From Zhongshania aliphaticivorans (GTDB taxonomy: Bacteria; Pseudomonadota; Gammaproteobacteria; Pseudomonadales; Spongiibacteraceae): DNA of 64,000 nt. Below the pieces are notes generated by a model, which ran no database searches, was not told the DNA's origin, and saw nothing but the letters and a program-made list of their open reading frames with translations. The translations under genes and the position numbers were made by a program. Location: assembly GCF_001586255.1 (NCBI RefSeq), contig NZ_CP014544.1:1891501-1955500 (forward strand), in the 5' to 3' direction. Each line of letters begins with the position of its first letter. Position 1 is the first letter of the stretch. Positions 16,946-27,432 of the stretch are shown piece after piece.

Positions 16946-19417
16946 TCAGGCTCCTTCCTTCTCATTGTTTGAGCTAACGCTGTCTGGTCTCCAGCGTTTC
17001 AATAGTAGGGCATTGCTGACCACGCTCACGCTGCTAAAGGCCATCGCCGCACCGGCTATAACGGGACTTAATAAGCCAAACGCGGCCAGCGGGATGCCGA
17101 TAGCATTATAGATAAAGGCCCAAAAAAGGTTTTGTTTAATCTTACGGTAACTGCGCTGGGAAATCGCAATCGCATCCGCCACCAGTGCTGGGTCACCGCG
17201 CATTAAGGTAATACCTGCGGTGTGCATAGCAACGTCTGTACCGGTTGCCATGGCAATGCCAATATCGGCCGCGGCGAGGGCAGGGGCATCGTTTATGCCG
17301 TCGCCGACCATGGCGACAACGCGGCCTTCGCTGCGCAGTTGGCTGACTTTCTTAGCCTTGTCATCGGGCAAAACATTGGCGATAAAATCACTCAGGCCTA
17401 ATTTTTTGGCAACTGCGCTGGCGCTGCCTTGGTTGTCGCCGGTGAGCATAATCGTTTCTATTCCCTTCTCGCGCAGTTGCGCGATGGCCTGGGCAGCGGA
17501 GGCTTTGATCTCGTCGCCAAAGGCCAGTAAACCAATCAGTTGTGGACTAGCACCTTCAACCGCCAACCATGACAGGGTATTGCCTTGGGCTTCTAAGTCT
17601 TCGGCGGTTTGTGCTAAATCGCCAAGATCAATATTCAGCTCTTTCATTAAGCGCGTATTGCCCAGACTTAGTTGCTGCCCATTAACATGGGCACTCACCC
17701 CGCGACCGGCCAAGGCTTTGGCATTACTGGCTTGGTCAACGCTGATATTTTGTTCCTCGGCTCTCGCCATAACCGCTTTTGCCAGTGGATGGTCGCTGCC
17801 GGATTGCACGGCGGCCGCAAGGCGAATTAATTCGCGCTCATCGCCATTTACAGCCTTGGTGGCGGTAAGGCTTGGTTTGCCCACTGTTAACGTGCCGGTT
17901 TTATCGAAAATCACCGTGGTGGTTTTGTGGGCGATTTCAAGCGCTTCAGCGTCTTTGATCAATATGCCGTATTTTGCTGCCACGCCAGTACCGGCCATGA
18001 TCGCCGTGGGCGTGGCTAAACCAAGTGCGCAAGGGCAGGCGATAACCAATACCGCTACCGCATTGATTATTGCGCCTTGAATATCGCCGTTATAAATCCA
18101 CCAGGTGACCAAGGTAGCGAGGGCAATAATTAACACTACCGGTACAAACACCGCGCTGACTTGATCTACCAAACGTTGGATCGGCGCTTTGGCGGCTTGG
18201 GCATTTTCGACCATGCGAATAATGCGCGACAGGGTTGATTCGCTGCCGATTGCGGTGGTTTCAATCAGTAAGACGCCGTCGGCATTGATCGCGCCGCCGG
18301 TGACTTTATCACCCACGTCTTTGCTAACAGGCAGGTTCTCGCCGGTGAGCATAGACTCGTCGATGTGACTGGCACCTTCTTTAATTACGCCGTCTACGGG
18401 GATCTGCTCGCCGGGTTTTACAATAACCAAATCGCCGCTGCGGATATTCTCGACGGCCACTTCCTTGTCACCATTCTCGCCACGAACTCGCGCGGTGGCG
18501 GGGCGCAGGGATTGCAGGGCCTGAATGGCCGCTGTGGTTTGGCGTTTGGCGCGGCCTTCTAACCATTTACCCAGTAGCACCAAGGTAATAACAACCGCAG
18601 AGGCTTCAAAGTAATAGTGGCCGCTAGCATGGCCGCCGCCATGCGCCTGCTCCGCAAAATACGGGCGCATTAATTCAAACACACTCAGGCCGTACGCGGC
18701 GCTGGTGCCGAGCGCGACCAGTAAATCCATATTGCCGGTTTTGGCTTTAATCGCGGCCCAGCCAGCGCGGTAAAAGCGCGCGCCCAGCCAAAACTGTACC
18801 GGTGTCGCGAGTAGAAATTGCAGCCAGCCCGGCGCCATCCACTGACTGCCAAACACGCTGAAAACCATCGGCAAAAATAAGGGCGCCGATAAAATGGCGC
18901 CAATAATAACGGCGCGGGCTTCTTTATTGGAGGCGCTGTTTTGTGTATCTGATTTTACCTTGGCGTGCTCAGTGTCTAGCGATGCTTGGTAACCCGCATT
19001 GCTGACGGCCGCGATTAATTCGGCGCTGCTAATGGCATCTTTAGCAATTTCAATATTGGCGATTTCTGTTGCTAAATTTACGCTCACCGCAAGCACACCG
19101 GGTGTTGCCTGCAAGGCTTTTTCAATTCGGCCAACGCAAGAGGCGCAGCTCATGCCGTCAATGTTAAGGCGAACCGTGCTAGTACTTACATGGTAGCCGG
19201 CATTTTCAACTGCCGCGCTCAGTTGTTCGCTGGGCACCGCTTTGGCTAAGGTAATTTGCGCCGTTTCGGTGGCTAAATTAACGCTAACGCTGGCAACGCC
19301 ATCGACGGCGTTTAAGGCTTTTTCAATATGGCTGACGCAGGAAGCGCAGCTCATGCCTTCTATGCCAAAGCGGAGTTTCTGGTGAGTCGAGTGGGTGTTA
19401 GGTGCGGCTGCAGTCAT
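16946..19417 (-). CDS. copA: Cu(I)-exporting P1B-type ATPase
   Basis: 823 residues. Two N-terminal heavy-metal domains each carry GMSCASC (residues ~21 and ~88). Eight membrane helices follow, with the CPC motif ([14 protein letters not shown]) that defines Cu+ ATPases, the phosphorylation site [17 protein letters not shown] in the N domain and [16 protein letters not shown]. It pumps cytosolic Cu(I) to the periplasm, where the multicopper oxidase encoded nearby can act. ATG preceded by AAAGGAG. Middle gene of the CueR-controlled operon. To be distinguished from the multicopper oxidase also called CopA at 13938-15863. Confidence 0.95.
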   Translation of the reverse strand: MTAAAPNTHSTHQKLRFGIEGMSCASCVSHIEKALNAVDGVASVSVNLATETAQITLAKAVPSEQLSAAVENAGYHVSTSTVRLNIDGMSCASCVGRIEKALQATPGVLAVSVNLATEIANIEIAKDAISSAELIAAVSNAGYQASLDTEHAKVKSDTQNSASNKEARAVIIGAILSAPLFLPMVFSVFGSQWMAPGWLQFLLATPVQFWLGARFYRAGWAAIKAKTGNMDLLVALGTSAAYGLSVFELMRPYFAEQAHGGGHASGHYYFEASAVVITLVLLGKWLEGRAKRQTTAAIQALQSLRPATARVRGENGDKEVAVENIRSGDLVIVKPGEQIPVDGVIKEGASHIDESMLTGENLPVSKDVGDKVTGGAINADGVLLIETTAIGSESTLSRIIRMVENAQAAKAPIQRLVDQVSAVFVPVVLIIALATLVTWWIYNGDIQGAIINAVAVLVIACPCALGLATPTAIMAGTGVAAKYGILIKDAEALEIAHKTTTVIFDKTGTLTVGKPSLTATKAVNGDERELIRLAAAVQSGSDHPLAKAVMARAEEQNISVDQASNAKALAGRGVSAHVNGQQLSLGNTRLMKELNIDLGDLAQTAEDLEAQGNTLSWLAVEGASPQLIGLLAFGDEIKASAAQAIAQLREKGIETIMLTGDNQGSASAVAKKLGLSDFIANVLPDDKAKKVSQLRSEGRVVAMVGDGINDAPALAAADIGIAMATGTDVAMHTAGITLMRGDPALVADAIAISQRSYRKIKQNLFWAFIYNAIGIPLAAFGLLSPVIAGAAMAFSSVSVVSNALLLKRWRPDSVSSNNEKEGA

Positions 19418-19428
19418 GGCTAGCTCCT

Positions 19429-19701
19429 TTACTCATGGTTAGCGAGTGCTATCGGTGACGCCTGATAGCCCGCCTCAGCTATGGCGGCAATGATGGTGTC
19501 GGAATCAATGTCGGCGTCGTTAACGATGATGTCTGCTGTTTTAGCCGCCAAATTAATCTCGACCCCGTCAATACCGTCAAGTTCATTGAGCGCCCGTGTG
19601 ATCCTGCCTACGCAGGCGCCGCAGTTCATGCCAAGAATAGTCAGTTGCAACGTCGTTTTATTGTGAACACTGCTAGGGGTATTACGTTTAGATGCGCTCA
19701 T
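19429..19701 (-). CDS. copZ: CopZ-like copper chaperone (single HMA domain)
   Basis: 90 residues from ATG at 19701, with GGAGGG ribosome binding site; upstream in-frame sequence crosses the promoter and is excluded. A single HMA domain carries [15 protein letters not shown] and the usual GYQASPI ending, preceded by ~22 extra residues. It would deliver Cu(I) to the ATPase encoded 11 bases downstream. The metal site is CGAC rather than the CASC of the ATPase domains. First gene after the CueR operator. Confidence 0.85.
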   Translation of the reverse strand: MSASKRNTPSSVHNKTTLQLTILGMNCGACVGRITRALNELDGIDGVEINLAAKTADIIVNDADIDSDTIIAAIAEAGYQASPIALANHE

Positions 19702-19729
19702 GATTAAGCCCTCCGTTGATCGAGGCTTG

Positions 19730-19760
19730 ATCATTGACCTTACCACAATGGTAAGGTCAA
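19730..19760 (-). promoter_or_regulatory. CueR operator and promoter of copZ-copA-cueR
   Basis: A perfect inverted repeat of 11-bp arms, TTGACCTTACC and GGTAAGGTCAA, separated by five bases (19734-19760). Read on the minus strand, -35 TTGACC (19760-19755) is followed by a 19-bp spacer and a -10-like AATGAT (19735-19730). The overlong 19-bp spacer with a dyad inside is the hallmark of MerR-family promoters. The copZ start codon is 29 bases further on. Confidence 0.92.
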
Positions 19761-19774
19761 GGGCTTTATTAACA

Positions 19775-20929
19775 TTATCCGGCGAGACGTTCGCGCTCTC
19801 TGCCAATGAGAATTGGCGCGCTGAGTTGCTCCCGTACTGGCGTGATTGTTTGCGGGGCAAACACGCTGAACTGCATTAAACGTAGCCGCAAGGTGGCGCC
19901 GATCTGGAAGCGGGGCACATCGTGATGTAAATGCGGCAACTCGACACGAAGGGTGGAATGGCTTTGGGCAAAAGTGCTATGTGCAAAGCTAACTTCGGCG
20001 CGCACAATTGGCCCGGTGCGTTGAATGCTATTTACCACCACGTCTATGCCCGCTTGCTCAGCGTCGGCAATGCGTAAATCGCTGGGGCGAACATAAACAT
20101 CGACCGCGCCCTCATCCAGCACGGCAGTATTTGCCGTGCTTGGATAGGCACCGATTGCTGAGTCGCCAACATGCACTACGTCGCCCCGCCATTGCGCGGC
20201 GATAATATTACTGTCGCCTAAAAAGTCGAACACCAGAGGCGAGGCGGGTTGTTCATAAACTTGATCGACACTGCCGAGCTGGGCGATTTCGCCTTTTTGC
20301 ATAATTACCACCCGGTCGGCCAATTCTAGCGCTTCCTCTTGATCGTGGGTAACGAACACCGTAGTGACGCCGGTTTGCTGGTGCAAATCTCGCAGCCATT
20401 GCCGCAGTTCTTTGCGGACTTTGGCGTCTAGGGCGCCGAAGGGTTCGTCAAGAAGCAGAACTTTGGGGTCGATAGCCAAAGCGCGGGCAAGGGCCACCCG
20501 CTGACGCTGGCCGCCAGACAATTGGTGGGGATAGCGATCTTCTAAACCGCCCAATTGCACTAGCTTTAATAATTCATCGGCGCGGGCGCGAATCGCTGCA
20601 GCGGGGCGACGAAAGGCGCGGGTTTTAACCCGCAAGCCAAAGCTCACGTTCTCGCGCAGGGTCATGTGCTTGAACAAGGCGTAATGCTGAAACACAAAAC
20701 CAATTTGCCGCTCACGCAATGGGGTGTTGGCCATGTCGACCCCATCAAAGTAAACGCTGCCAGTGTCGGCACTTTCTAGGCCGGCAATAATGCGCAGTAA
20801 GGTGGTTTTGCCTGAACCAGATGGCCCGAGCAGCGCGAGTAGTTCACCAGACTGAATATTAAGACCCACATTGTCGAGGGCTTTGAATTGGCCAAACTGT
20901 TTGCTTATGCCGCTTAATTGAATTTCCAT
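19775..20929 (-). CDS. cysA: Sulfate/thiosulfate ABC transporter ATP-binding protein
   Basis: 384 residues from ATG at 20929; the frame opens five codons earlier at a TTG with less support. Walker [10 protein letters not shown], signature [15 protein letters not shown], Walker [16 protein letters not shown] and the switch H in [16 protein letters not shown] are all present. A C-terminal TOBE-like region follows ([12 protein letters not shown]). It energises the CysT-CysW permease for sulfate uptake. Last gene of sbp-cysT-cysW-cysA, all minus strand. Confidence 0.93.
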   Translation of the reverse strand: MEIQLSGISKQFGQFKALDNVGLNIQSGELLALLGPSGSGKTTLLRIIAGLESADTGSVYFDGVDMANTPLRERQIGFVFQHYALFKHMTLRENVSFGLRVKTRAFRRPAAAIRARADELLKLVQLGGLEDRYPHQLSGGQRQRVALARALAIDPKVLLLDEPFGALDAKVRKELRQWLRDLHQQTGVTTVFVTHDQEEALELADRVVIMQKGEIAQLGSVDQVYEQPASPLVFDFLGDSNIIAAQWRGDVVHVGDSAIGAYPSTANTAVLDEGAVDVYVRPSDLRIADAEQAGIDVVVNSIQRTGPIVRAEVSFAHSTFAQSHSTLRVELPHLHHDVPRFQIGATLRLRLMQFSVFAPQTITPVREQLSAPILIGRERERLAG

Positions 20930-20955
20930 TGTTTGTGTTTCCAATAAGGTCGAGA

Positions 20956-21816
20956 TTAATGTTTTAAACCGTGGGCTTTTTCGAGCACGGCTTTTATGGC
21001 CAGCGTCACGAGTGCCAATGAGGCTAAAATCGAGGCCATGGCAAAGGCGGCGGCAAAGTTGTATTCGTTGTAAAGAATTTCCACGTGCAGGGGCAGGGTA
21101 TTGGTTTCACCGCGAATATGCCCAGACACCACCGACACCGCACCGAACTCACCCATGGCCCGTGCATTACAGAGCAGCACACCATAGAGCAGGCCCCAGC
21201 GAATATTGGGCAGGGTGACATGCCAAAACGTCTGCCAACCGTTGGCGCCGAGACTCAGGGCAGCTTGTTCTTCGTCGCTGCCTTGTTCCTGCATTAACGG
21301 GATCAACTCCCGCGCAATGAACGGAAAGGTGACAAAGATACTGACCAACACAATGCCGGGCAGGGCAAACAAAATTTGAATATCGGTGTTGTCTAGTAAG
21401 GGCGCCGCCCAGCCGCTGGCGCCAAACATCAGCACAAAGATCAAACCGGTGACCACTGGCGATACCGAAAATGGCAAATCAATCAGGGTGGTTAATAAGA
21501 CCTTGCCGCGAAACTCAAACTTGGCAATTGACCAGGCTGCTGCGACCCCAAAAATAAGATTCAAGGGTACGGAAATCGCCGAGGCGATGATCGTGAGCCT
21601 AATTGCCGCTAGGCCGTCGGCATCGCTCAAGGCCTTGCCGTAGGTTTGCCAGCCATTGCGTAATGCTTCGGCGAACACGGTAAATAAGGGCAGTAGCAAA
21701 AACAGTATTAAAAAACTCAGCGCAATAGTCGTTAATACCCAGCGCGTGAGCTTGCCTTCACTAATAGCCGAATGGCCTGCCACTTTTATACTATTTTTCT
21801 GCGTAGACGGGTTCAT
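20956..21816 (-). CDS. cysW: Sulfate ABC transporter permease CysW
   Basis: 286 residues with about six membrane helices and the ABC permease EAA loop ([20 protein letters not shown]). The segment [20 protein letters not shown] is typical of CysW. Its ATG overlaps the cysT stop (ATGA), so the two permease subunits are translationally coupled. It forms the channel with CysT. Confidence 0.92.
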   Translation of the reverse strand: MNPSTQKNSIKVAGHSAISEGKLTRWVLTTIALSFLILFLLLPLFTVFAEALRNGWQTYGKALSDADGLAAIRLTIIASAISVPLNLIFGVAAAWSIAKFEFRGKVLLTTLIDLPFSVSPVVTGLIFVLMFGASGWAAPLLDNTDIQILFALPGIVLVSIFVTFPFIARELIPLMQEQGSDEEQAALSLGANGWQTFWHVTLPNIRWGLLYGVLLCNARAMGEFGAVSVVSGHIRGETNTLPLHVEILYNEYNFAAAFAMASILASLALVTLAIKAVLEKAHGLKH

Positions 21817-22682
21817 GCGACAAACCCCTTATCTGGAGCAGCATTTACATTGCCCGAGCTAGCTTTATAACGCTGACTCCAGGCTTGTAAGGCATTAATG
21901 AGAATCAGCAGCACAAAGGAAATGAGCAACATGGCGGCGGCCACTGCGGTGGCGCCAGCGTAATCGTATTCTTCTAATTTAATCACAATGAGTAAGGGTG
22001 CTACTTCGGACACATAGGGCACGTTACCAGCAATAAAAATCACCGAGCCGTATTCGCCAACGCCACGTGCAAAGGCCAGCGCAAAGCCGCTTAATAAAGC
22101 CGGTAGCAGGGTGGGAAATACCACGTGATACAGGGTTTGCCAACGGCTGGCGCCAAGCGAGGCGGCGGCTTCTTCAAGTTCTTTTTCCAGTTCCCGCAAC
22201 ACCGGCTCTACACTGCGCACCACAAAGGGTAAGCCGATAAAGGTCAGCGCAATCACAATACCAATGGGGGTAAATGCAATTTCAATACCGACCATGTTAA
22301 ACAAGTTACCGAGCCAGCCGCTACCCGAGTAAAGAGTGCTTAGCGCAATACCGGCAACCGCCGTTGGTAGAGCGAAGGGCAGGTCGATAATGGCATCGAA
22401 TAGACCCTTGCCAGTAAAGTCATAACGCACAAACACCCACGCAATAATTAGACCAAACACTGCATTGATAATGGCCGCCGCTAAGGCGGTGGTGAAGGAG
22501 ATCATCAAGGCGTGGGTCACCCGTTCACCCGTGATTAAATCCCAAAATTGCGCCAGACCTAATTCGGCGGTTTTAAAGAATAAGCCCGACAGCGGAATAA
22601 CGACGATGAGCGCGAGATATAGCACGGTGTAAAATAGCGCGGGCGCAAAGCCCGGTAGCGGCGACTTAGTTTTGAATTTCAT
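21813..22682 (-). CDS. cysT: Sulfate ABC transporter permease CysT (CysU)
   Basis: 289 residues from ATG at 22682; a GTG at 22718 would add 12 residues but has no visible ribosome binding site. The EAA loop reads [22 protein letters not shown], and [19 protein letters not shown] is typical of CysT. Six membrane helices. Partner of CysW in the inner-membrane sulfate channel. Follows sbp by about 40 bases. Confidence 0.92.
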   Translation of the reverse strand: MKFKTKSPLPGFAPALFYTVLYLALIVVIPLSGLFFKTAELGLAQFWDLITGERVTHALMISFTTALAAAIINAVFGLIIAWVFVRYDFTGKGLFDAIIDLPFALPTAVAGIALSTLYSGSGWLGNLFNMVGIEIAFTPIGIVIALTFIGLPFVVRSVEPVLRELEKELEEAAASLGASRWQTLYHVVFPTLLPALLSGFALAFARGVGEYGSVIFIAGNVPYVSEVAPLLIVIKLEEYDYAGATAVAAAMLLISFVLLILINALQAWSQRYKASSGNVNAAPDKGFVA

Positions 22683-22723
22683 ACTGATTTCAGCCTTAGC
22701 CTTTATTGTTGAGGTCACCGTAA

Positions 22724-23755
22724 TTAACGACGTGGCCGATAGAGTTGGTCAAACACGCCGCCATCTTTAAAGTGCTTGGCTTGCACCTGCTCCCAGCCGC
22801 CAAATTCTTGGTTGATATTGACTAACTTGAGTTCGGGTAAATGAGGGATCTCCGCGCTGCTTATCAGCTCAGGTTTGGCTGGGCGGAAGTAATGTTTGGC
22901 GATAATGGTTTGCCCTTGGGGGCTGTATAAATATTCGAGATAGCCTTGCGCAATAGTGGCCACGCCGTGCTTTTGGGCGTTAGCAGCAACCACGGCAACC
23001 GGCGGTTCTGCCTTAATCGATATGGACGGCAGTACAATTTCAAATTTGTCGGCGCCAAATTCATTGAGGGCTAAATACGCTTCGTTTTCCCAAGTAATAA
23101 GCACGTCGCCAATGCCGCGTTGGGCGAAGGTGGTGGTTGCAGCTCTTGCTCCGGTGTCTAATACGCTGACCCGTTTGAATAAGGTGCTGATAAATTCTTC
23201 CGCAGCGGCATCGCTGCCGTAGGCGTGCTTAGCAAACGCGTAGGCGGCCAAGTAATTCCAGCGCGCGCCCCCCGAGGTTTTCGGGTTGGGGGTAACCACA
23301 CTAATGCCGGGTTTGATTAAGTCTGGCCAGTCGTGGATTTTCTTGGGGTTGTTTTTGCGTACCAGCAGCACAATGGTGGACGTGTAGGGGGCACTATTAC
23401 TGGCAAGTTGCGATTGCCAGTTTTCCGCCAATTTGCCGGTTTGCTTGCTGATGACGTCGATGTCGTAGGCCAGCGCCAGCGTCACCACATCGGCGGATAA
23501 ACCATCGATTACTGAGCGAGCTTGTTTGCCGGAACCGCCGTGAGACTGCTTGATGGCAATTTGGTCACCGGTTTTTTCCTTCCAGTAGCGACTGAACTCA
23601 GCGTTAAACTCTTGATACAGTTCCCGGGTTGGATCGTAGGAAACATTTAGTAAGCTGTAATCTTTGGCATCAACTGTTGTGCTGGATAGCAAACTGGCGA
23701 GTACTAATGACCCCGCAAAGGGCGCAAACAAACGAGTTCGGCGTGAGGTTTTCAT
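22724..23755 (-). CDS. sbp: Periplasmic sulfate-binding protein
   Basis: 343 residues with signal peptide (FAPFAGSLVLASLLSSTTVDA). Hallmarks are LLNVSYDPTRELYQEFNAEF, QSHGGSGKQARSVIDGLSADVVTLAL, NPKTSGGARWNYLAAYAF and LITWENEAYLA, as in Sbp/CysP. It captures sulfate or thiosulfate for the CysTWA importer. ATG follows AGGA. First gene of the operon and divergent from a sigma54-type activator, which suggests local control. Confidence 0.93.
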   Translation of the reverse strand: MKTSRRTRLFAPFAGSLVLASLLSSTTVDAKDYSLLNVSYDPTRELYQEFNAEFSRYWKEKTGDQIAIKQSHGGSGKQARSVIDGLSADVVTLALAYDIDVISKQTGKLAENWQSQLASNSAPYTSTIVLLVRKNNPKKIHDWPDLIKPGISVVTPNPKTSGGARWNYLAAYAFAKHAYGSDAAAEEFISTLFKRVSVLDTGARAATTTFAQRGIGDVLITWENEAYLALNEFGADKFEIVLPSISIKAEPPVAVVAANAQKHGVATIAQGYLEYLYSPQGQTIIAKHYFRPAKPELISSAEIPHLPELKLVNINQEFGGWEQVQAKHFKDGGVFDQLYRPRR

Positions 23756-23948
23756 TTAGCGTCCTATAAGACAGAAAGTGGCGTTTGTCATCTTGTTATC
23801 AAACTTTATGCCAGATTCAATGGTGATATTAAGCTATTGTTTTATAAGAATATTTTTATATCACTTTATTGATTTAGAAATAATTAGTCATATATGAAGT
23901 ATTTGTGCGCTATATTTGGCGGAATTTACGCTAATTAAGACGCCATAA

Positions 23949-25514
23949 ATGACCGTTAAAGCTGACAAACACCTCCTTGCCCTGTGGACTGAAGCGGGAA
24001 AGCATGCCGTGCTTAGCGACTTAATGCCGTCGCTTATTGAGGTGTTACGGGAAATAGCGCGCATCGACGAGCTGTACTTATTTGCGTTTAATGGCGCCGA
24101 TGAGTGGCGCTTAAGCGGTGGTTGGCGCGATGAGCATGTGCCCGAGAGATTAAGCCAGCAGGCGATTACTGATGCCTCGGCGTTAGACACAATCCAGCGC
24201 TGGGCGCGCGCTACTGCACAGCTAAGTGAGCAAAGCGATGCCAGGCATCGGGCTGCGCTCAAGGTTCTGCTGGGCTCAGATTACGACGATGGAATATCCC
24301 TGTTAATACCGCTGCGGCGTGACACCGGCATGCTGGGTGTTGCGGTCTTGATTTGCGAATCGGCATGCACGCGTAGTCAATGCGAGCAGCTCATGGCCCT
24401 TGCCGAACCACTGCTGGCCTGCATCGAAAATGACCAACAACTTACTCATATTCAGCGCTTGCGGGCCAAGGCTGAGGCGGATCGTCAAAACCTTTTGGGC
24501 CGTTTGGGGCTGCGTTCTATTTCAGAGAATATTGTCGGCGTCGATGGCGGGTTAAAGCAGGTGATGCGCCGTGTTAATCAAGTTGCGCCAAGCCCTGCTG
24601 GGGTCCTTATTCTAGGTGAAACCGGCGCGGGCAAAGAGGTCATCGCCCGCGCGATTCACGAGCGCTCAGCGCGCCATAACGGGCCGTTTCTGCGCGTTAA
24701 CTGCGGCGCGCTGCCCCCAGAACTGATTGACTCCGAATTATTCGGTCACGAAAAAGGCAGCTTCACCGGCGCGCTAGCCAGCCGACGCGGGTGGTTTGAA
24801 CGGGCAGGGGGAGGCACATTATTTCTCGACGAGGTCGGTGAGCTTCCCCCCGCCGCGCAGGTGCGGTTACTGCGGGTGTTGCAAGACGGGATTATTCAAA
24901 AAGTCGGCAGTGAGCATGATGTACAAGTTGATGTTAGGGTGATTGCAGCCACTCATCGCGACCTTCCTAAGATGGTACAAGAGGGCAGTTTTCGCGAGGA
25001 TTTGTGGTATCGCCTCGCCGTGTTTCCGATAATCTTACCAACCCTGAACGAACGACTTGACGATATTGAAGACCTCGCCAAGCATTTTATTCAGCGCGCC
25101 GCGATGCGCATGGGGGTGCCCGTACCACCGCTGTCGGCCGCAGATGTGCGCAATTTAAAGCGCTATAGCTGGCCTGGTAATATCAGGGAGTTAGGCTCGG
25201 TACTTGAGCGTGCGGTAATACTGGGTCACGGAGAATACCTTGATTTAGAGATGGCGCTGGGCGCGCCATCGCCCAAACCACGTGCTGTTCTTAACCAAGC
25301 TAGCCCGGCTGGCAAGAATAATGCCCCGGAAAATGAGTCTTTAGAGGCGGTCATCGCCGCGCATATCAAGCATATTCTCACCGAGACCAAGGGTCGAGTA
25401 GACGGCCCTTATGGCGCGGCTAAACGTTTAGACATCAATGTCAGTACCCTGCGCGCCAAGTTGCGAAGGTTGGGTATTGATGCCAATGAATTTAAAAATA
25501 ATGAACAGTTCTAA
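23949..25514 (+). CDS. Sigma54-dependent activator, NorR-like architecture
   Basis: 521 residues. The N-terminal ~180 residues form a GAF-like sensory region. An AAA+ domain follows with Walker A GETGAGKE, loop 1 GSFTGA (Ser replacing Ala of the canonical GAFTGA), Walker B GGTLFLDEVGELP and sensor-type VRVIAATHRDL. The C-terminal Fis-type HTH is GPYGAAKRLDINVSTLRAKLRRLGI. Such proteins hydrolyse ATP to open sigma54-RNA polymerase promoters. It is divergent from the sulfate uptake operon, so a sulfur or nitric-oxide related signal is possible; the inducer cannot be read from sequence. The GSFTGA change might affect sigma54 contact. Confidence 0.85.
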   Translation: MTVKADKHLLALWTEAGKHAVLSDLMPSLIEVLREIARIDELYLFAFNGADEWRLSGGWRDEHVPERLSQQAITDASALDTIQRWARATAQLSEQSDARHRAALKVLLGSDYDDGISLLIPLRRDTGMLGVAVLICESACTRSQCEQLMALAEPLLACIENDQQLTHIQRLRAKAEADRQNLLGRLGLRSISENIVGVDGGLKQVMRRVNQVAPSPAGVLILGETGAGKEVIARAIHERSARHNGPFLRVNCGALPPELIDSELFGHEKGSFTGALASRRGWFERAGGGTLFLDEVGELPPAAQVRLLRVLQDGIIQKVGSEHDVQVDVRVIAATHRDLPKMVQEGSFREDLWYRLAVFPIILPTLNERLDDIEDLAKHFIQRAAMRMGVPVPPLSAADVRNLKRYSWPGNIRELGSVLERAVILGHGEYLDLEMALGAPSPKPRAVLNQASPAGKNNAPENESLEAVIAAHIKHILTETKGRVDGPYGAAKRLDINVSTLRAKLRRLGIDANEFKNNEQF

Positions 25515-25623
25515 ACGCTCCTTGTTTTATTAACTAAGGGTTAACGGGTCTAGGGATTTAATCCACGACCAAAAATGTTATGCTTTTCAGAGTTATTTGA
25601 TTTCAACGGGTTTATGTATCTGT

Positions 25624-25986
25624 ATGCATAAAAAAGCATTGTCCTATATATTGTTAGTCTTGATTGCTTTGCAGTCATTGACAACAATGGCCGATGTGCA
25701 TCCCATAAATCACGCGGACACGGTTCATTTTTCTGGCGATGAGGCGCATAGCAACGCGTCGGAAAAAGGCGAGGACTCAGGGCAAGAAACTACCGCCCCC
25801 TCGCAACTTGATCTTACCGCAGACGGTTTGTCTCATTGTCATCACCATGGCTGTCTTGGTCATTTCTACTTGTCTGGCAAGCTCGCAGAGCCAGATTTTC
25901 TGCAACACAATCAATTTCATAGTCATTACCACGCCAGTATTCCTACGGCCCCGTTTTCCTTGCTCTACCGCCCTCCAATAGTCTGA
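25624..25986 (+). CDS. czcI: CzcI-like small secreted protein of the czc operon
   Basis: 120 residues from ATG at 25624; the frame extends nine codons to a TTG without benefit. Signal peptide MHKKALSYILLVLIALQSL...MADVH. The mature part is His-rich with CHHHGC and HSHYHAS, and the C terminus is LLYRPPIV. It aligns by eye along its length with the protein at 60685-61050 (same signal, ...ALIVLQSG-MGDAH, CHHCCHGHAH, ILRPPKA). CzcI proteins precede czcC in heavy-metal efflux operons and are thought to tune regulation or metal supply in the periplasm. Function here is by position. Confidence 0.75.
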   Translation: MHKKALSYILLVLIALQSLTTMADVHPINHADTVHFSGDEAHSNASEKGEDSGQETTAPSQLDLTADGLSHCHHHGCLGHFYLSGKLAEPDFLQHNQFHSHYHASIPTAPFSLLYRPPIV

Positions 25987-26070
25987 TTTTACTCATTAAG
26001 TCATTTACCGGTATTGCGCTTTTCGCGGCAATGCACGGAATTAATTTTCTTAAATAAGTAGGATCGAACT

Positions 26071-27432
26071 ATGTTAGCCATGCCCACAAGGCCGAGTTTC
26101 GGCGGGTGGAATCGGCGGGTGTTAAGCGCCCGCTGTATTCTGTGTTGTTTATTATTTGCTTTTTCTTCAGGGCTAAGTGCAGCGCTACCAGCGCTGTCTT
26201 TGGCGGATGCTGTGCAGCGTTCCCTGGCCCAAAATCCACGTTTAAAAGTCTTTCCGTTTCGCGCTGCGGCCCTGCAAGGGCAGGCCGAAACCGCCAAGTT
26301 GCGCCCAGCTTATGAACTTGGTGTAGATGCAGAGAATCTTGGTGGCTCTGGCGAGTTCGCGGGGGTTGACGGCGCAGAACTGACTGTTGCCTTGTCTTCG
26401 GTTATCGAAATGGGCGATAAGCGGGCTGCGCGGCAAGGGCTTGTGTCGAATAGCTACGCAGTGCTGGAGGCCACGCGGCAGGTGGAATCACTTGCGCTAT
26501 TGGGCGAAGTTACCCGTCGCTACGTTGCGGTGTTAACTGCCCAGAAAAAGGTCGCCTTAGCAGCAGAAGACGTTGAACTGGCCGAAGAAAGCTTAGCCGT
26601 CGTCGCTAAGCGGGCTAAGGCGGGCGCTACGCCGGAGGTGGAAGTGAAGCGTGCGCAGGCGGCTAGTGCGCAGGCGAAGCTGAGCTTGCTCGCAGAACAA
26701 CAGCATTTTGCCTATTTGAAGATGGCCTTGGCTGCACTGTGGGCTTCGACTACGCCAGACTTCAATGCTGTGCAAGGTGACCTATTCCAGTTTGGCGCGG
26801 ATGTGGGATTTGAGAGCCTGTATACCAAGCTTGAAAAAAATCCCGCAATTGAAGTTTTCGCTGCTGAGTCTCGCCTCAAAGAGGCCGAGCTTCGACTTGC
26901 GCGAACCGAGGCGCGTGCAGACATCAGCTGGTCATTTGGTGTGCGTCAATTCCAAGCAAATAACGACACGGCGTTGCTTGCAGGATTCAGCGTGCCCTTG
27001 TTTTCAGGCAAGCGAAATTCCGGCGCGATCAAAACGGCCTACGCCGAGAAAAATCAAATATTGATACAGCGCGAAGCGGCGCTACTTGAATTACACACAC
27101 AGTTGTACCGCGCATTTTATAGCCGACAACAAGCGATTGTTGCGGTTAAGACCTTAGGCATCACGATTATTCCTGCACTTGAACAGGCCTTAAGCGCAAC
27201 CCAAACGGCTTATGAAGGCGGGCGCTATGGCTATCTCGACTACGTTAGTGCGCGGCAGGAGTTACTGGCGGCAAGGCGCGGACGGATTGAAGCGGCCGCT
27301 GCCGCTTTGCAGTATGGCGCCGAGATTGAACAGCTAACCGGTCAATCCCTTTCCGCACAAGCTCTGCGCGCAAACCATCGTGCTGAGGCGCATGACGACA
27401 GAGCCAATACCTATTCAGGAACATTCCAATGA
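26071..27432 (+). CDS. czcC: CzcC-type outer-membrane efflux protein (TolC family)
   Basis: 453 residues. The signal peptide is preceded by a basic N-terminal stretch (signal hydrophobic core CILCCLLFAFSSGLSAALPA). Two OEP repeats are visible: LADAVQRSLAQNPRL..., and YEGGRYGYLDYVSARQELLAARR near the C terminus, the family's most constant phrase. It forms the trimeric outer-membrane duct for the CzcBA pump. Stop overlaps the czcB start (ATGA). Confidence 0.9.
   Translation: MLAMPTRPSFGGWNRRVLSARCILCCLLFAFSSGLSAALPALSLADAVQRSLAQNPRLKVFPFRAAALQGQAETAKLRPAYELGVDAENLGGSGEFAGVDGAELTVALSSVIEMGDKRAARQGLVSNSYAVLEATRQVESLALLGEVTRRYVAVLTAQKKVALAAEDVELAEESLAVVAKRAKAGATPEVEVKRAQAASAQAKLSLLAEQQHFAYLKMALAALWASTTPDFNAVQGDLFQFGADVGFESLYTKLEKNPAIEVFAAESRLKEAELRLARTEARADISWSFGVRQFQANNDTALLAGFSVPLFSGKRNSGAIKTAYAEKNQILIQREAALLELHTQLYRAFYSRQQAIVAVKTLGITIIPALEQALSATQTAYEGGRYGYLDYVSARQELLAARRGRIEAAAAALQYGAEIEQLTGQSLSAQALRANHRAEAHDDRANTYSGTFQ

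Noticed and set aside
17220-18080. 286-codon plus-strand frame inside the copper ATPase gene
   Set aside because: Antisense to the conserved ATPase core; no ribosome binding site and shadow-like composition.
23917-23931. Possible sigma54 promoter (GG-N10-GC) before the activator gene
   Set aside because: Spacing fits, but the -12 part is poor and it would start transcription only a few bases before the start codon.
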